A stretch of 64,000 nucleotides of DNA, taken from positions 3,369,501 through 3,433,500 of the forward strand of contig NC_092577.1 in the NCBI RefSeq assembly GCF_037975245.1, given 5' to 3'. How positions within the stretch are numbered: the first letter of the stretch is position 1; every line of letters begins with the position of its first letter. The notes under the pieces are model-generated. The model was not told the DNA's origin and did not search any database. It worked only from the letters and a program-made list of their open reading frames with translations. Source of the stretch: Apostichopus japonicus (taxonomy: Eukaryota > Echinodermata > Holothuroidea > Aspidochirotida > Stichopodidae). This document shows, piece after piece, positions 21,521 to 33,809 of the stretch. Position numbers and translations under genes: made by a program.

Positions 21521-24500
21521 CTACCACAGAGTAATTGATAAAGTAAGCGTTATCATCAGCGTTATTATGAAAACGCACAGTTTAGTCATCCCCAAATCCC
21601 ACATTGTACATTTAACTTGCTGGTTCTCTAAAGGCATTCCTCCGAAAATAGTACTCCAGGAGGTCAAAATGACGTCACGCGCGTCCTCCAATCTGTGTGG
21701 CCCGACCAGCCTGTACGTTGCCGGGACAACAGGGCTGAAGATCACGCGAGCAGCTAACCGAGGGTCGGAGACAAACAGAGACGCAAGAGAGGGGTAGCAC
21801 CCGATCTTAGTTGCTATGTTGTCCATGTAGCGCACGGCATCAACCTGAATGATCAACGAAACGACTGTATTTTAAGACTACATAACATCCTAATTGATAG
21901 CATTACGAAACTTGGTATTTGCACCAACATGCATTGATAATTTTTTTTTACGTTTATTTAAATTTAGCTAGATAGTTTAAATCTGTTAATTGGTCACTTC
22001 GTCGAAAACAGGTGTAATAGTAATGATATTGAGAGGCGAAACGTGTGAGGTGGGCAACAAATGCTGGGATGGGGCGAGCGAAAAACTCTTTAGAGAATTG
22101 TCTTTTATTTTTTACTTTCAAATGGGCAGTATCTGGTAAATGGTACCATTAAGTATCATGTAATAGAAGATATTACAATTAAATTGTTGATAGTTCACGT
22201 TCAAAGAGTATGTCCTGTATAATAATTAATGTGAGTACAAAAATCATTAGTAAACAAATATAATAAATATATATATGAATTAATCAATCTCAGATGATTT
22301 TAAAAATGCAGCTCTCAAGGATCACGTTCCTTATTTTTCCTTGTCATTGGTTAAAGTAGTAAAGTAATGTGTTATTAGTAGAATCTCATCGCCCGTATAG
22401 GGAGGCGATGAGTTGCTATAGAAGTATGTTAGTGATCGGTGCCAAACGAGCCAGTCGCCATGATAATAACAAATATTGATAAATAAATGATTTTAACAAT
22501 GTGATTTAGACTGTGCCATCTTCCACACAGTGTTATTAAAGCTCCATACTTGAGTGATACCTTAATCATAATATGCTAATGATAACGCCGGTGACTTTCA
22601 ATCATATAAGGTCCCGAGTTCGAGTCACTCCAAGATTAATGTATGTCGTCCAGTTGTTGGCTGTTGTTGACAAGGTTGTTGACAATTGTCAATTCCTAAT
22701 CATGGACGTTAAATATGAATCTAAGAGCCTGAATTCGGTCACCTTGCAGCTTTGATAAACCAATGAGGCTTCTTCGCGAGTTCCTGCTTGCAGGAGGATC
22801 TAAAATACATACACACATATACATACTTTATATTGCGTTTAGCTATCCTATTAATCTGTTAACCATAATACTTCCTCACGTTAATGGTACCATATTCAAT
22901 GAGTAAATCGGAAATAACCCGCGCCCCTCCCATCCCAACCAAATTAAAACCTAGTATTCAGAATGAAACTTGTTTCTTCAAGCAGCATATGTACTACGTT
23001 ATCATTTGCAATGGGGTTATAAACAACATCGGAAAAGTAACCAATTTAAACGAAACGTCTGCTCAATACTTTTCGACACAGTTCGCGTTAGCTAATGAAT
23101 GGTTCAGAACGACCAAAAGATACCAGTTCTATCACATCTGATCCAAGTTTAAAGGTAGGACATCCTCTTACCTGACAAATGACGCGACCATATCTTGAAC
23201 GTTCTGCCCTCTGTCTCTCTTCTACGTCAGTGAGCATTTCAGGAATAGAGGGCAGCATGCAGTTTCCACTCCATACTTGCGCCACCCACCGTGTTTGCAT
23301 CTCCATGACAGTGATTGGAGAGCCAATTGTGGCAGTTCTGAAGAATCCAATGTAAGCTAATGTTGAGTGTTTCAGTTGGACAGGGAATACGAGTGAATAT
23401 CGGTCAGCATCCGAAGTTCCTTTTCGGAGGAATGAAGAGAAAACAGATCGTACAAAGAGAGAGCAAGAGAAAAACAGAAACAAAAAAATAGATTAAATGA
23501 AAACAAAGCGTTGCCTACGTCGAGATGGGTTTTGGCTGGGAAAGGTAGTGTCAAAACTGTTAACGTATTCCACTTTGACCTGATAATAAGGCACTCAATA
23601 AAACATAATGGAGACCTATATGTTAGAATCATAAGAAGATATTTCAAAAAGACATAGGCTATTAAATTACAACTTGTTTCGTTATCTTTTCATTGCATCA
23701 GTTTAGTCTGATTAAGTCGCTTTGACATTTCCTCAGAGGCAAGAGAGAGAGAGGGGGGGGGGGGGGGACAAGCACAAAAGAAACGGTTTAAAGTATATAC
23801 ACAAGTAGCTTGGAACACTGGGCTATGAATAGAGTAGAGCTATACCTAGCAACGGTCAGGATTCTAAATAGCAAGCCGTCCCGCAGGCGTATTTTTTTTT
23901 CCCAGGACGAACGTGGGCATCGGCCAATCAAATCCCTGGCTTCCAAACATGTGACGCTTTTTCAAAAAATATGTTGTGAATCTTTTTTCCTAGTATTGAC
24001 CCCAGATTATGAACGACAATCCTTCATTTTCATAGAAACTGGATCCCTAACCCACTTTCTAAACCCTACCCCTGATTTCAAACGAATTTGTAAATTCCAG
24101 AAAAACCTGAAACCCACGTTCGTCCTGGGAAAAAAAATTACGCGTCCCGCAGACGGTAAAGAAGAAACAAAGGGCGGCAACTCTTATGCTCAACTTGCCA
24201 AACGGTATAAAACCAATACGATGCCCAAGTACAGTTCGTATTGTTATTGCAAATTGTACTATGCCAGTATGTGCATATGTAACAGGGAATGTCCGGTTGG
24301 TACGCACGCGCAGTGTAACAAATATGGCGAACTACTCGAGTCAGGCTCCCCGATTCGATTGAGCTCGTCGTTAAGCAAACTCGTGAACAGATAAACGTAT
24401 GAGTGTTCGCTAGGGAAAAACGACTCGAGATTCATATGTCGAAAACGCGGGTATTTCGAGGCTTTTCTTACCTGAGATAAAGATTTCCGCAGCAAACGGG

Positions 24501-27500
24501 ATTTGACTATGGTAGCCAGTACAGAACATAACAGCGTCTAAATCTTCAACTGTTGATCCATCTTGGAAGACAACTCCAGTATCCGTGAAATTTCGAATAC
24601 TTGGCTTCGGTAAAATATTACCAGACAACACTTGATTAATAAAGTTATCATTGAGTATCGCTCCGGTTGAACGTACTCCATTTTCAGAAGGAATGTTTAG
24701 ACCCAAATGTTCACATCGGAACTTCTTATAACTTTCTCTTCGAATGAGATATGTTTCAATCCAGGCCGGTAGTAACTGTATTAAACGCATTCCAATAAAT
24801 GAATCGAACGGCCAGCCGTTAGGACCAATCACAGGTGTGATGGAAAGGCCATTTCTACTACTGATATAGGTCTAAGAAAAAGAATAAAAAAGAATAAGAA
24901 TTAAACAAAATTGAAATCATAATGTCGGATTATTCTTCCCAAAGAAAGATAAAGTCGAAATACTTTTGGATATTATGGCAACAGTAACTGAGATCCTGTC
25001 ATAGATTTAGATTTTAAGAGAACAAACAAACTCAACGCATATAAACTCGTAGTAATTAATTTCACAAAATTAATTTCATAAAAAAGAAAGAAATTTGTGA
25101 GCACGAGAGAGGGGGAGGGGAGAGGGGAGGGGTATCTTGATCATCCAGGGCACTACCACGTTATTTTTCTTTTTCAGTAGCGAGTTCCTGCTTGCGGGAA
25201 GATCACTATACATACATACATACATACATACATACATACATACATACATACATACATACATACATACATACATACATACATACATACATACATACATACA
25301 TACATACATACATACATACATACATACATACATACATACATACATACATACATACATACATACATACATACATACATACATACATACATACATACATACA
25401 TACATACATACATACATACATACATACATACATACATACATACATACATACATACATACATACATACATACATACATACATACATACATACATACATACA
25501 TACATACATACATACATACATACATACATACATACATACATACATACATACATACATACATACATACATACATACATACATACATACATACATACATACA
25601 TACATACATACATACATGTCTTAAGTATGGGAGTATAGAAGGGGGCAGGAGGGGAGGGGGTTGTGAGACGAGGACACATCGATATAATAATTATTTGTCC
25701 GTCCCTTTACTACGTCCTTTACTGTTAACATCATCTTTGAGAAAAAAAAATGATTTCTGGTGGCTTTTGAAACTAGTAGCCTAGTAGAAATTCTAATTGG
25801 GGGGGGGCGCTACTCGCCTATACTAAGGATCAATTCAGTGCGAAACCATTGTAATTTTTATGACACTTATAAACTACCTGTTTCGAGGCATTACTTATGT
25901 CGGTTGCTATGTCACCAGCTGAAATTCCGCCACCTTCAAACAATAAAATGCGAGAGAGAGAGAGAGAGGAGTAAACATTAAGACAAAAAAATAAATAAAA
26001 AATAATGATTAATTGTTTAATTCATTAAGGTAATAAATATAACCTATTTTTTCCCAAAGTTGCCTTTAATTTCCAAATTTTGGTAATTTACCAAATGGAA
26101 AGAAATCAGTTGTATACGTACTTTCTTCCCGATAAAAAAATATGTTAATGTATGCCAAAATAACAAGAGCAGTTTATATAATAATGGTCGTCGCACCGAT
26201 ATGAGAACGCCTTCAAAAATGTACTTTCTTGATGAGGTCATTGGTGGTAACTCGAAGCGTTTTGCTGTAGAAACCATATGCAATTTGACAGCGAATTTTC
26301 TTCATTTTAACAGGATTTGAGGAAATGTTTGTTCGAAATGTTTTGACTAAGTTGGCGCTCTAGACTGGAGGTGATAGGTTACGGTTTCGAGCAAGGTTAG
26401 GCCTAACCCCAATTCGAGCTCTGTGGACAAAGACAGTGCATTATAAACGTTTTATTTTGAAATGTTTGGGGAACATGTAAAATATGATTTTGTTTTGCTC
26501 TAATAGCATTAACAGACCCACTCATAACTCATTGTCTAGAAATTTTTCTTTTACAGTAGCTTTAATCCCACAGGATTATTGAAATACGGATTTGAGCAAC
26601 TTAGGAAAAACGTATAATTACGTTACTAGTCGCAATATAGTTGAACCGGTTACGCCAATGACGTCATATACTATCGAATGATCAACCAAATTTGTTTGTG
26701 CCCTTGGTCGGCGATTAATTTCCTTTTTGTAAATTTCTACATTGCTGTTAAAAATTTGCGCCCAAAAAGTGCGGAAAATATTTATCAACATGTCCAAAAT
26801 GTTGTATTCTCTTTGCCTTTACAAGGCTTGAGTAACACGCTCTAAGGGGAAAAAAAGAGCAACAGGTTACACAATTGGAGGAATTCTTACGTATCAGATC
26901 AAGGCAAAAATGTCGTCACTGTATGAAGTTTTGATCGTATACTTGTTAAAAGACAACATTATCTAAATACATTGCAATATCTCTCGAACAACAGGGTTAA
27001 TTGGTTACCTAGCAACAAGGTACTTTCGTATTGCTTATGCAATGACTACGAATTATCACACCCAGTTGGGACGATTTTTTTTCTATACTGTAGTGCCATG
27101 TCCCGCTTCAGAGCACTCGTATTGTCAGTACGAGCATTATGTGTATCATGTTTCTATCAGATCAAGGTTAGGAACTGTTTGTACTGTCAGTTCCAGTGCT
27201 TTGAAGCATGATATTGGAGTACAGTTTAGAGAGGTATTAGCATTACAATCAGAGTAAGTTTGGGAACTTTTTGTACTGTCAGTTCCAGTGCTTTGAAGCA
27301 TGATATTAGAGTACAGCTTAAGAGAGGTACTATTAGCATTAGGAAATTGTCCAAACTGGTTGTTTTATCATCGTTCACAACACGGCCCTACATTTTTCTT
27401 ACTTTTCAAGTGGACGAGCTTGTCCATGAATGTACCATGAACCACAATTGTAATGTAAAACCACCTGAAAGGCGATAGAGAGCAAGTAATATATGTACAG

Positions 27501-30500
27501 TACCGACTGATGTGACTTTGTTTTCAGCTTTTTTTCCAGTCATCATCATTCTTTTTTATGCTTGGATGTTGAAGAGGATGAAATAAACTACCGATGATAT
27601 ACAAATCTGGAGGATTGAAGGTGATTTAAGGCGTTTTAGAAGTTCCTTGGTTCAACAGAAAGATTCCACAGCAAGATCTGACAGATATGTTGGAGGGAGC
27701 ACTATGCTAAACAATCACCTCTTCTAGTTCAAAATCTAAATATTTGCGATGCTGAGCTCTCTAAGCCACCAGCTATCATATGGTGGGTAAGAAATGTTAG
27801 TTGAAAAATATAACTTCTATCTATGGTCAAGCGGCCATAAAAAGGTGACGAAATTAGTCAATGCAGCATTCATGAAGGTACGACCACCCAATTATCCACA
27901 TCCTAGCTAGGAAAAATCCATAGGTAAAGTTATTCGATATATCCGTATGATGTGTTTTGTTTTGTTCATGGAAATGCCCTTTCAATATAGGATACCATCC
28001 TTTAATTTATTCCTATAGCTGTGTTAATAAAGTGCACCTGATCACACTGATAGCTTCGCACGACAAACAGCAGGAATGCGGGACTATTAGCTGATAACGC
28101 CGGTTTTCCATTTGATAAATACAGGTTGATATAATACAAGTGAATTTCGATAAACTCGTAACATCGACCTATAAACCGGGTGTCTCTAATTATTAGCGTT
28201 TAGCTTGCTATTTACTTTATTTGTTATTGCTTGTAACAAAAACAATCCCATTTCAACACGTGGCAGCTGTGAGAAGTATACACATCATCACAAAAGGTCT
28301 TTATAGTGATGCGAATTGAAGAAACAGTTTAAGTGAAGGATGCGATAACTGATCACTTACGGTAAAATAGGATTACGAATATATGTAGAGCGCCACCTAC
28401 TAAGGACCTGCCAAAATGGCCGCTTATACGATGATTGTATAATTCTAAATATCTTTAAGAAAAGAAACACAAAAAAAACAACAACAAAACAAAACTCACC
28501 AACAACTAGTACTTTTTGATCGGAATATTTGGTATTTTCGCGATATGTACTCCCTGTTGATATTTCACCTTTGAAGATATCTTGACCAGGATATCTCGGT
28601 AAGTTCGCCCGAGAATGAACACCTGTACAGATCATCACTGCATCGAAAAGCTCCTCGCAGTACCCGCCATCTGAACGAATCCTTATTCTCCAACGTCCAG
28701 TCGTTTCATAATCGTCAGTTGGATAAACTGTCGAGACCTCAGTGTTAAACCGTATGTACTGAGATAGGTCAAATTTTGTAGCATAGTCCTAATGGAAGTA
28801 AAGTTTGAATATGAGGGGAAAAATGGAAAGTCAACAGTCGAAACAATTTAAGCCACGACGCAGATGCTGGTTTCTGGGAACGGGAGGACGAAGGTTTGAG
28901 TCAGTTCCATTCCCTTGATTACGTCAGTTCCGCTAGTTCATGTTTTAAACCGCCATGACGATATCTCTGCGGCCCGAGGTTAATTAGGGGGGGGGGGGGG
29001 AGGGCGGAGAAGCACAGATAACGCATTATGTATTCTCATAATATGCTTAAGGAAAGATGAATCCTTAAGAAAGTGGACTCGATAACGTGAAAGTCAATTA
29101 GGACCCACGTACATGACAGACCACTCAGTTCACTTGTTTCGAGGTTGTGAAGCCGCCCCATTATGAGTACACTTAAGCTATAATTCAATTAAATCCTTTA
29201 ATTCAAAATTGAGTAAATCTATTGTAGATGTAGGCCTTATTGATTGGCAGTAAGAAAGCGTCATAGTAAATGTAGGTTATTACCTGAAAATATTCCAGAC
29301 AATTTTGTCGCGAAACGAAGGGTGTCCACTCTTTGGGACAAGGGAAATCCGTGAATCCAAAGAAGGCTTTACTGCCGTTGGTTTTTAAGCAGTTATACAC
29401 AGCTGCAGCTTCAGGGTATTCAGTCTGACTGATATCCCGATATACCCATATTCCTCCTGCGTGTACGTAAGAGAATTAAATAGTCGGTTGTTAAACCGAA
29501 CAAAGTTAGTTTTTGGATAACAAAAGTTGCATCTTTACAATGATGAATTAAGCGTTATACTGTTAAGGGTAAATAAAATATATCTTTTTAGTGAAGCCTT
29601 TGTTTAAGATAATTAACAGTGCCGTAACCGAGTTCAGGAGATTCGTCCAGCTTGCCTGAGTCCAGCTAGTCCGTGCCAGTTTAATTCGAATCCAGTTTGC
29701 CCAGATCCAGGTAGTCCGATTCCAACTGGCTCGGGCTAACTAAACTCGGGCTAGTAGTAGTAGGACTCGAGCCAGCTGGATTTGAGCCAGCTGGACCTGA
29801 GCCAGATAGACTCGAGCCAACTGGACTCGAGCCAGCTGGCTAGAGCTAACTACACTCGGGCTAGTTGGATTTGAGCCAGCTGGAGTCGAGCCAGTTGGAC
29901 TCGAGCCAGCTGGACCCAAGCTAACTGTTCTAGAGCCAGTTGGACACGGACTACCTGGATTTGAGCTAACTGGACTTCCGGTAGCCAGAGTCAAGTAAAT
30001 TCGTGTCCGGTTAGCCCAGTTGTGGCTAGTCTGAGTGGCCAGCTGGTCCGAGTCCAGTTATAATCTGAGCCATCTATAAGTTCAATGTTCAGCTGTAGTT
30101 TGTGTGTATGATTAGTCCGGGTTTAGCTTGCCTGAGTCCAGCTAACTCCAGTACAGTTTGTCAGAGTACAGTCAGCAGCAATTTTCTTTAAACAATGAAA
30201 ATCGGAATATCTATTTAAGTCTATTAACTATGCTGCTTTTTGAGCTGCTTAATTTGATGAGCTTAGGCTTTTTTTGTAATCGTTATTATCATTCCAACTT
30301 CAAGACATACATGCAAAAGTATACGCGGATTTCTCAGGGAGTTCATCAGATTTCAATTACCTTGTAAAATCAGATAAAACGTGTTATCACATGTAGAGGG
30401 TATCTGGCAATAATAGTGAATGAACCAGCAATATTGGTGGCTAAGGGGTATTTTCCCTTAGCAACGAGATACGATGTCCAAACTGGGTATGAAAGTACAA

Positions 30501-33500
30501 ATAAAGCTGATAACAGGAGACATGTTAACAGAGGAAAATATCAAATACTGTTGCTAAGGACTGATAATGCTCTCTGATCTGTGAAGTGAAGTTTGTGGTA
30601 GGCAGTGCCATTAAGTGACGTTGCTTTATGTAGGTGAACCATTGCACGCATTTTAGAGGACATTTCCGATGATATCGTGCGAGATTTTACTAAATGAAAC
30701 AAGAGGGCAATCCATGGAGTTGTATATTTCATCTTTCCCGTGATGGAAGTGATTGTTGGGTTACATCTGAATGCATCTGGTTGCTACCTTCAAATCTAAA
30801 ATTTGTCCCATTATTCTTTACATATATCTTGTGGTTTCATGCCTTTCTCCATACTGACAAGCAGGTAATGGCTAAAATACAAGTTTTGAGGTATTCGACC
30901 TTTGACCTTTAACCTCTGACCTTTGAACTGTAACGTCACCAATCACGCGGGCACGGCCAGGCACCCACCCAGCAAGTTTGAAGTTGATCGGAGTTCGCGA
31001 CACATTTTTATGCTCACTCTCTTTCTAACTCACACACATACACAGGCGCATCCTAAAATTTATGATCTAGATTGAAATACAATATCTCAACTTCCTAAAA
31101 GTTACGCTCTTACCAGTAAAATATTAGAAAACCCACTACGTCACGACCAGGCCTCTTTAAGCTTGATTAATATGCCGGGGTTTTTAAGCGGTTGCTACAG
31201 TGATGCAAAATCAGGTTTAGAATGCCTCGACTGATGGAATTACGAGTTGTTTTAATGGTAAGTAGTAAACATGCGAGAAACTTGCTGGTACAGAGTTTAG
31301 CATTATGTCAAACTGTGTGTATTGAAAACTTTATTTCTTTACTTAAACCAATGTTTTTTAATTGATACGCAGGCCAACGTTTGCTTTTTTAAATAGAAAA
31401 ACAAAACGAAACAAAAAGCAGAACGATAACGATATCGAGGTATCAAGCAAAATTGGAGACTAGATAGAAAAAAGACACTTTTTTTGGGTTCACTTTCATA
31501 AGTTGGCGGTTTTTTCCTATTTTAATATAAAAATGTCCTTTAAAATGTAAGCAAGTGCAAATAAAAGCATGGTTAAGTAAGTGAGTTGAGCTTATCTTTC
31601 TGTGATATTATGTAGCCTTTAAAGAGATGTAATTGGGTTTGGATTCTTCAGAAAAGAAAAGTTCAATTATTACTTAATTGAACACTTTTATGTTCTAAGC
31701 AGTTTAAGCAGTTCTAAGCGAAGTTTTATGATCTATGGCAAGCCATTCCGTAGAAAAGGACATTCCTTAATGTTTTCCTCTTGCAGCTTGTGTCGGAAAA
31801 GGAACTGCTGGGCTATTTTTCCTTTAGACTTATTAACAGTGTGTATGCATAGGCGTACGGGACCATTTCGGTTGGGGGGGGGGGCAGAAACGTTTGCGCC
31901 GAAAGTTCCCGTGACACTATCTAAGCGGAGCGCTACCATCGGTTGGCGCGTAGCGTACAAGAATTTTTTTTGGCAAAAAATGCCTCTCAGATTGCCGGAA
32001 ATGGCACTTCTGAGAGGCATTGCAAGTTGCATCTAAACGTTCTTTATTTTATAATCTCACATTTAGAAATATACACTTCCCCAAAAATTTGGTAAATTAG
32101 AAGAAGAATAAATGGTAAAATCACTTTGAAGGGGAAAAATAGGACAGTATATTTTTATGCTAATTTTTAGTTATCGTATTTCTTATGTTAACACAGTACT
32201 CAGCTACCTCCAGAAAAAAACATACATTGTAGGCGGGAAAATGTCAATGTCGGGTGAGACTGCAATTTGTCTCACAAAAAAGTATAAAAAATAACAAAGA
32301 AAATGATAAACCTGTACTTTTAGGCTTGTAGGACCCCCCCCCCACCCACCATCCATGAAAAAGAAAATGTTTCTTATATATACTCATGTCGGGGATGTCC
32401 AGGTATACAGTTGACTAGTTAGAAAAAAATGTTTACTGCGGTTTTTTTCACTTCAGAGACTGCTTATCTCCATGCACGCATGTCCCCACGATTGTGAGCG
32501 GCGTTCCCTGTTAATAATCTTGGGCGATAGTGCAAAAAGCGAGGTAGCCCAGATTAGCTGCGCTTACGGTGGTGTTACACGGAAATATTCGGGCATCATG
32601 ATGCTAAATAAAGAAAATCATAGGCCTATATTAATATTAATGTCACAAAACAAATAACACAAAAAACTCTCCACGGAATTGTCCGGCAAAAATATAAAAA
32701 AGTTCGGGCAAGCTACTGCATATTTATATATACATATTTTTTCTCCTCTTAGGCTGCCCGAATTTTCAGGACTTTTGCCCGAATTTTGGAAATTTGGGGG
32801 GGGGGGGGGGCAGTCTGCCCCTGCCGCCCGCCTCGTACGCCTATGGATGTATGCAAACTATTATTTTCTGCGATAATATAACGAAACCTTTAGTTTTTCT
32901 CTGTGAATATTTAGGAGTGTCAGCTCATTGGTTAACGCCGGTGCATTTCAATCATAAGGCCCGTGTTCGAGTCACTCCAAGATTAATGTATGTCGTCCAG
33001 TTACATAGTTGTTGACAATTGACAATTCATAATCACGGACGTTAAATATGAATGTAAGAGACTGACTTCGATCAGTTTGCGGCTTTGATAAGCCAATGAT
33101 GTCTTCTTCGCGAGTTCCTGCTTGCAGGAGGATCTAAAACACATACATAAATAAATACATACGTATTAAGCACACGGGTACACGCCAGGTGTTACCAACT
33201 TACAGCTACCATCCGCAGGGCTTCTTTCAGTGAAACGTGATCAGTCGGGCGAGTTTTGTTTGCTTGGGAAATCGTAATCTACTTAGCAAACAATTAGAGT
33301 GGTGTGATGCAAAATAATGGGACAATCTTTCAGCAGATATTTTCTCCCTTTCTAGGTCTTTTATAAATACTTCCCAGCTAGGGAATACGAAACAAGCGAA
33401 GATAGAGCATTGTTTCACGTGAAGGTCTAAAACGTTTTATTTTTTGTCTACAGTAACTTCGTCGTAAAGTGAGTAATGTTGACATGATAAACATTCAATT

Positions 33501-33809
33501 ACTTAACTTAATGACGCCAACTCCATCAAGGGATGTGGTTGCGGAAAAAATAGTAAAAAAAAATCTATAAAGGAACGATTTGATAGACAATAAATTGATA
33601 CTAAAAGTGCCTTTTAGCAAAAATCTAGAGTTTTTCTTAAGTAGATATTGCAAAACGAAACGAAATGATTTTACATTTTGATGATGAAGTTTACCTAACT
33701 GGTCGGTTCTCTCAAATGCAACTGGAGTGAATCCCTCTTCCAGACAAGCTTTAATCGCAGCTAACCCACCCGCCCCAGCTCCGACGATTCCAACGCGTTT
33801 CCTATCCAT
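21521..33809 (-). CDS. Flavin-containing monooxygenase, seven exons, complete
   Basis: FMOs use FAD, NADPH and O2 to oxygenate soft nucleophiles (N, S) on xenobiotics, usually at the ER membrane. Exons on the minus strand: 33809-33695, 29456-29284, 28788-28500, 25933-25878, 24871-24472, 23419-23172 and 21844-21521 (stop). All junctions are GT..AG and in phase, and they sum to 1605 nt (534 aa), the usual FMO size. FAD-binding motif GAGAGG at 10-15, with E33 and GGIW at 39-42. NADPH-binding GGGISA at 193-198 is encoded across the 56 nt exon 4 boundary. FCTGY at 327-331 matches the FATGY-type motif. The C-terminus ends in a hydrophobic segment (LCVFIITLMITLTLSITLW), like the membrane tail of vertebrate FMOs. 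In the family signature FxGxxxHxxxY the His is replaced by Thr (F168, T174, Y178). The start ATG lies in 'accATGG'. Introns hold SINEs, a MITE, a CATA array and minisatellites. I cannot assign a specific FMO orthologue. Confidence 0.93.
22555..22830 (+). mobile_element. tRNA-derived SINE, copy 1 (FMO intron 6)
   Basis: The head resembles a tRNA pol III promoter (B-box-like 'gagttcgagtcactcc' at 22616-22631), followed by 'aagattaatgtatgtcgtcc', a body with 'gacgttaaatatgaatc', and a 3' end 'gcgagttcctgcttgcagga' leading into a CATA/ACACA tail. It aligns along its length with 32917-33160. TTCCTGCTTGCAGGA forms a perfect 6 bp hairpin at the 3' end. Confidence 0.8.
23752..23768. repeat. Poly-G tract
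   Basis: A GA-rich run followed by about 15 consecutive G in FMO intron 5. It is one of many poly-G tracts in the window. Confidence 0.9.
23876..24156. mobile_element. MITE-like inverted-repeat element (FMO intron 5)
   Basis: The left end (23876-23918) and the reverse complement of the right end (24112-24156) share CCGTC, GCGTA, a T run, then 'cccaggacgaacgtggg', giving about 43 bp terminal inverted repeats with a few mismatches. The ~190 bp interior has no transposase. The 23810-24394 ORF runs through it and is not a gene. I did not find a clear target-site duplication. Confidence 0.75.
25170..25617 (+). repeat. CATA microsatellite grown from a SINE 3' end (FMO intron 4)
   Basis: About 408 bp of uninterrupted CATA units (25210-25617, roughly 102 copies). 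It follows directly on 'gcgagttcctgcttgcggga' (25179-25198), which is the 3' end of the SINE seen at 22.8 and 33.1 kb, so the array is the overgrown tail of a 5'-truncated SINE. ORFs reading YIHT or MYVC repeats are artefacts. Confidence 0.95.
27100..27340 (+). repeat. ~90 bp minisatellite family, locus 1 (FMO intron 3)
   Basis: Two good units, each with 'gtactgtcagttccagtg', 'ctttgaagcatgatatt' and 'gaggtattagcatta', plus a partial unit upstream. The same family appears at 45.0-45.56 kb and, inverted, at 48.59-48.95 kb. Confidence 0.85.
28980..29010. repeat. Poly-G tract (FMO intron 2)
   Basis: About 13 consecutive G followed by AGGGCGG. No gene function is implied. Confidence 0.85.
29640..30160. 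repeat. ~20 bp degenerate minisatellite (FMO intron 1)
   Basis: Many copies of 'gagccagctggactc' and its variants in one orientation from about 29750 to 29990, with more diverged 'gtccagctagtcc'-type units on both sides. The core CCAGCTGG is palindromic. The Ser/Pro/Gly-rich ORF here is an artefact. Confidence 0.85.
30161..31847. other. FMO intron 1 interior
   Basis: No exon signal fitting the FMO phases was found. At 30896-30930 there are four TGACCT-like half-sites in a row ('cgacctttgacctttaacct'), followed by 'cccagcaagtttgaagttga', which looks like a dispersed repeat. Confidence 0.4.
31848..32845. mobile_element. G-rich element with short terminal inverted repeats (FMO intron 1)
   Basis: The ends read CATAGGCGTACG (left) and CGTACGCCTATG (right), perfect 12 bp inverted repeats. 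The 8 nt flanks TGTGTATG and GATGTATG agree at 6 of 8 positions, including the last six, so an 8 bp target duplication (hAT-like) is possible. Poly-G tracts sit near both ends (about 31876 and 32797). No transposase ORF is visible, so the element is non-autonomous. Confidence 0.6.
31979..32021. other. Perfect 13 bp stem hairpin
   Basis: AATGCCTCTCAGA pairs with TCTGAGAGGCATT around a 17 nt centre that can itself pair TGCC with GGCA. It lies inside the element at 31848-32845. Confidence 0.8.
32917..33160 (+). mobile_element. tRNA-derived SINE, copy 2 (FMO intron 1)
   Basis: The head 'cagctcattggttaacgccg' gives an A-box-like start and 'gtgttcgagtcactcc' (32963-32978) a B box. The body matches copy 1 ('aagattaatgtatgtcgtcc', 'gacgttaaatatgaatg'). 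The 3' end 'gcgagttcctgcttgcagga' is followed by a CATA/AATA tail. This is the most complete copy in the window. Confidence 0.85.

Noticed and set aside
23810-24394. 194-codon plus-strand ORF in FMO intron 5
   Set aside because: It runs through a MITE and both its inverted ends, has no domain, and lies antisense within an FMO intron.
25076-25784. Long ORFs on both strands encoding YIHT or MYVC repeats
   Set aside because: They are translations of the CATA microsatellite, open in several frames because the repeat lacks stop codons.
29740-29994. Ser/Pro/Gly-rich 84-codon ORF
   Set aside because: It is a translation of the 20 bp minisatellite in FMO intron 1.
31728-32036. Complementary ORFs of about 100 codons on both strands
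   Set aside because: They overlap a mobile element with inverted ends and a hairpin, and show no domain.
33227-33418. Minus-strand ORF in FMO intron 1 as an FMO exon
   Set aside because: Exons 1 and 2 already join in phase at GG-IW with no missing residues, and the ORF has no FMO similarity.
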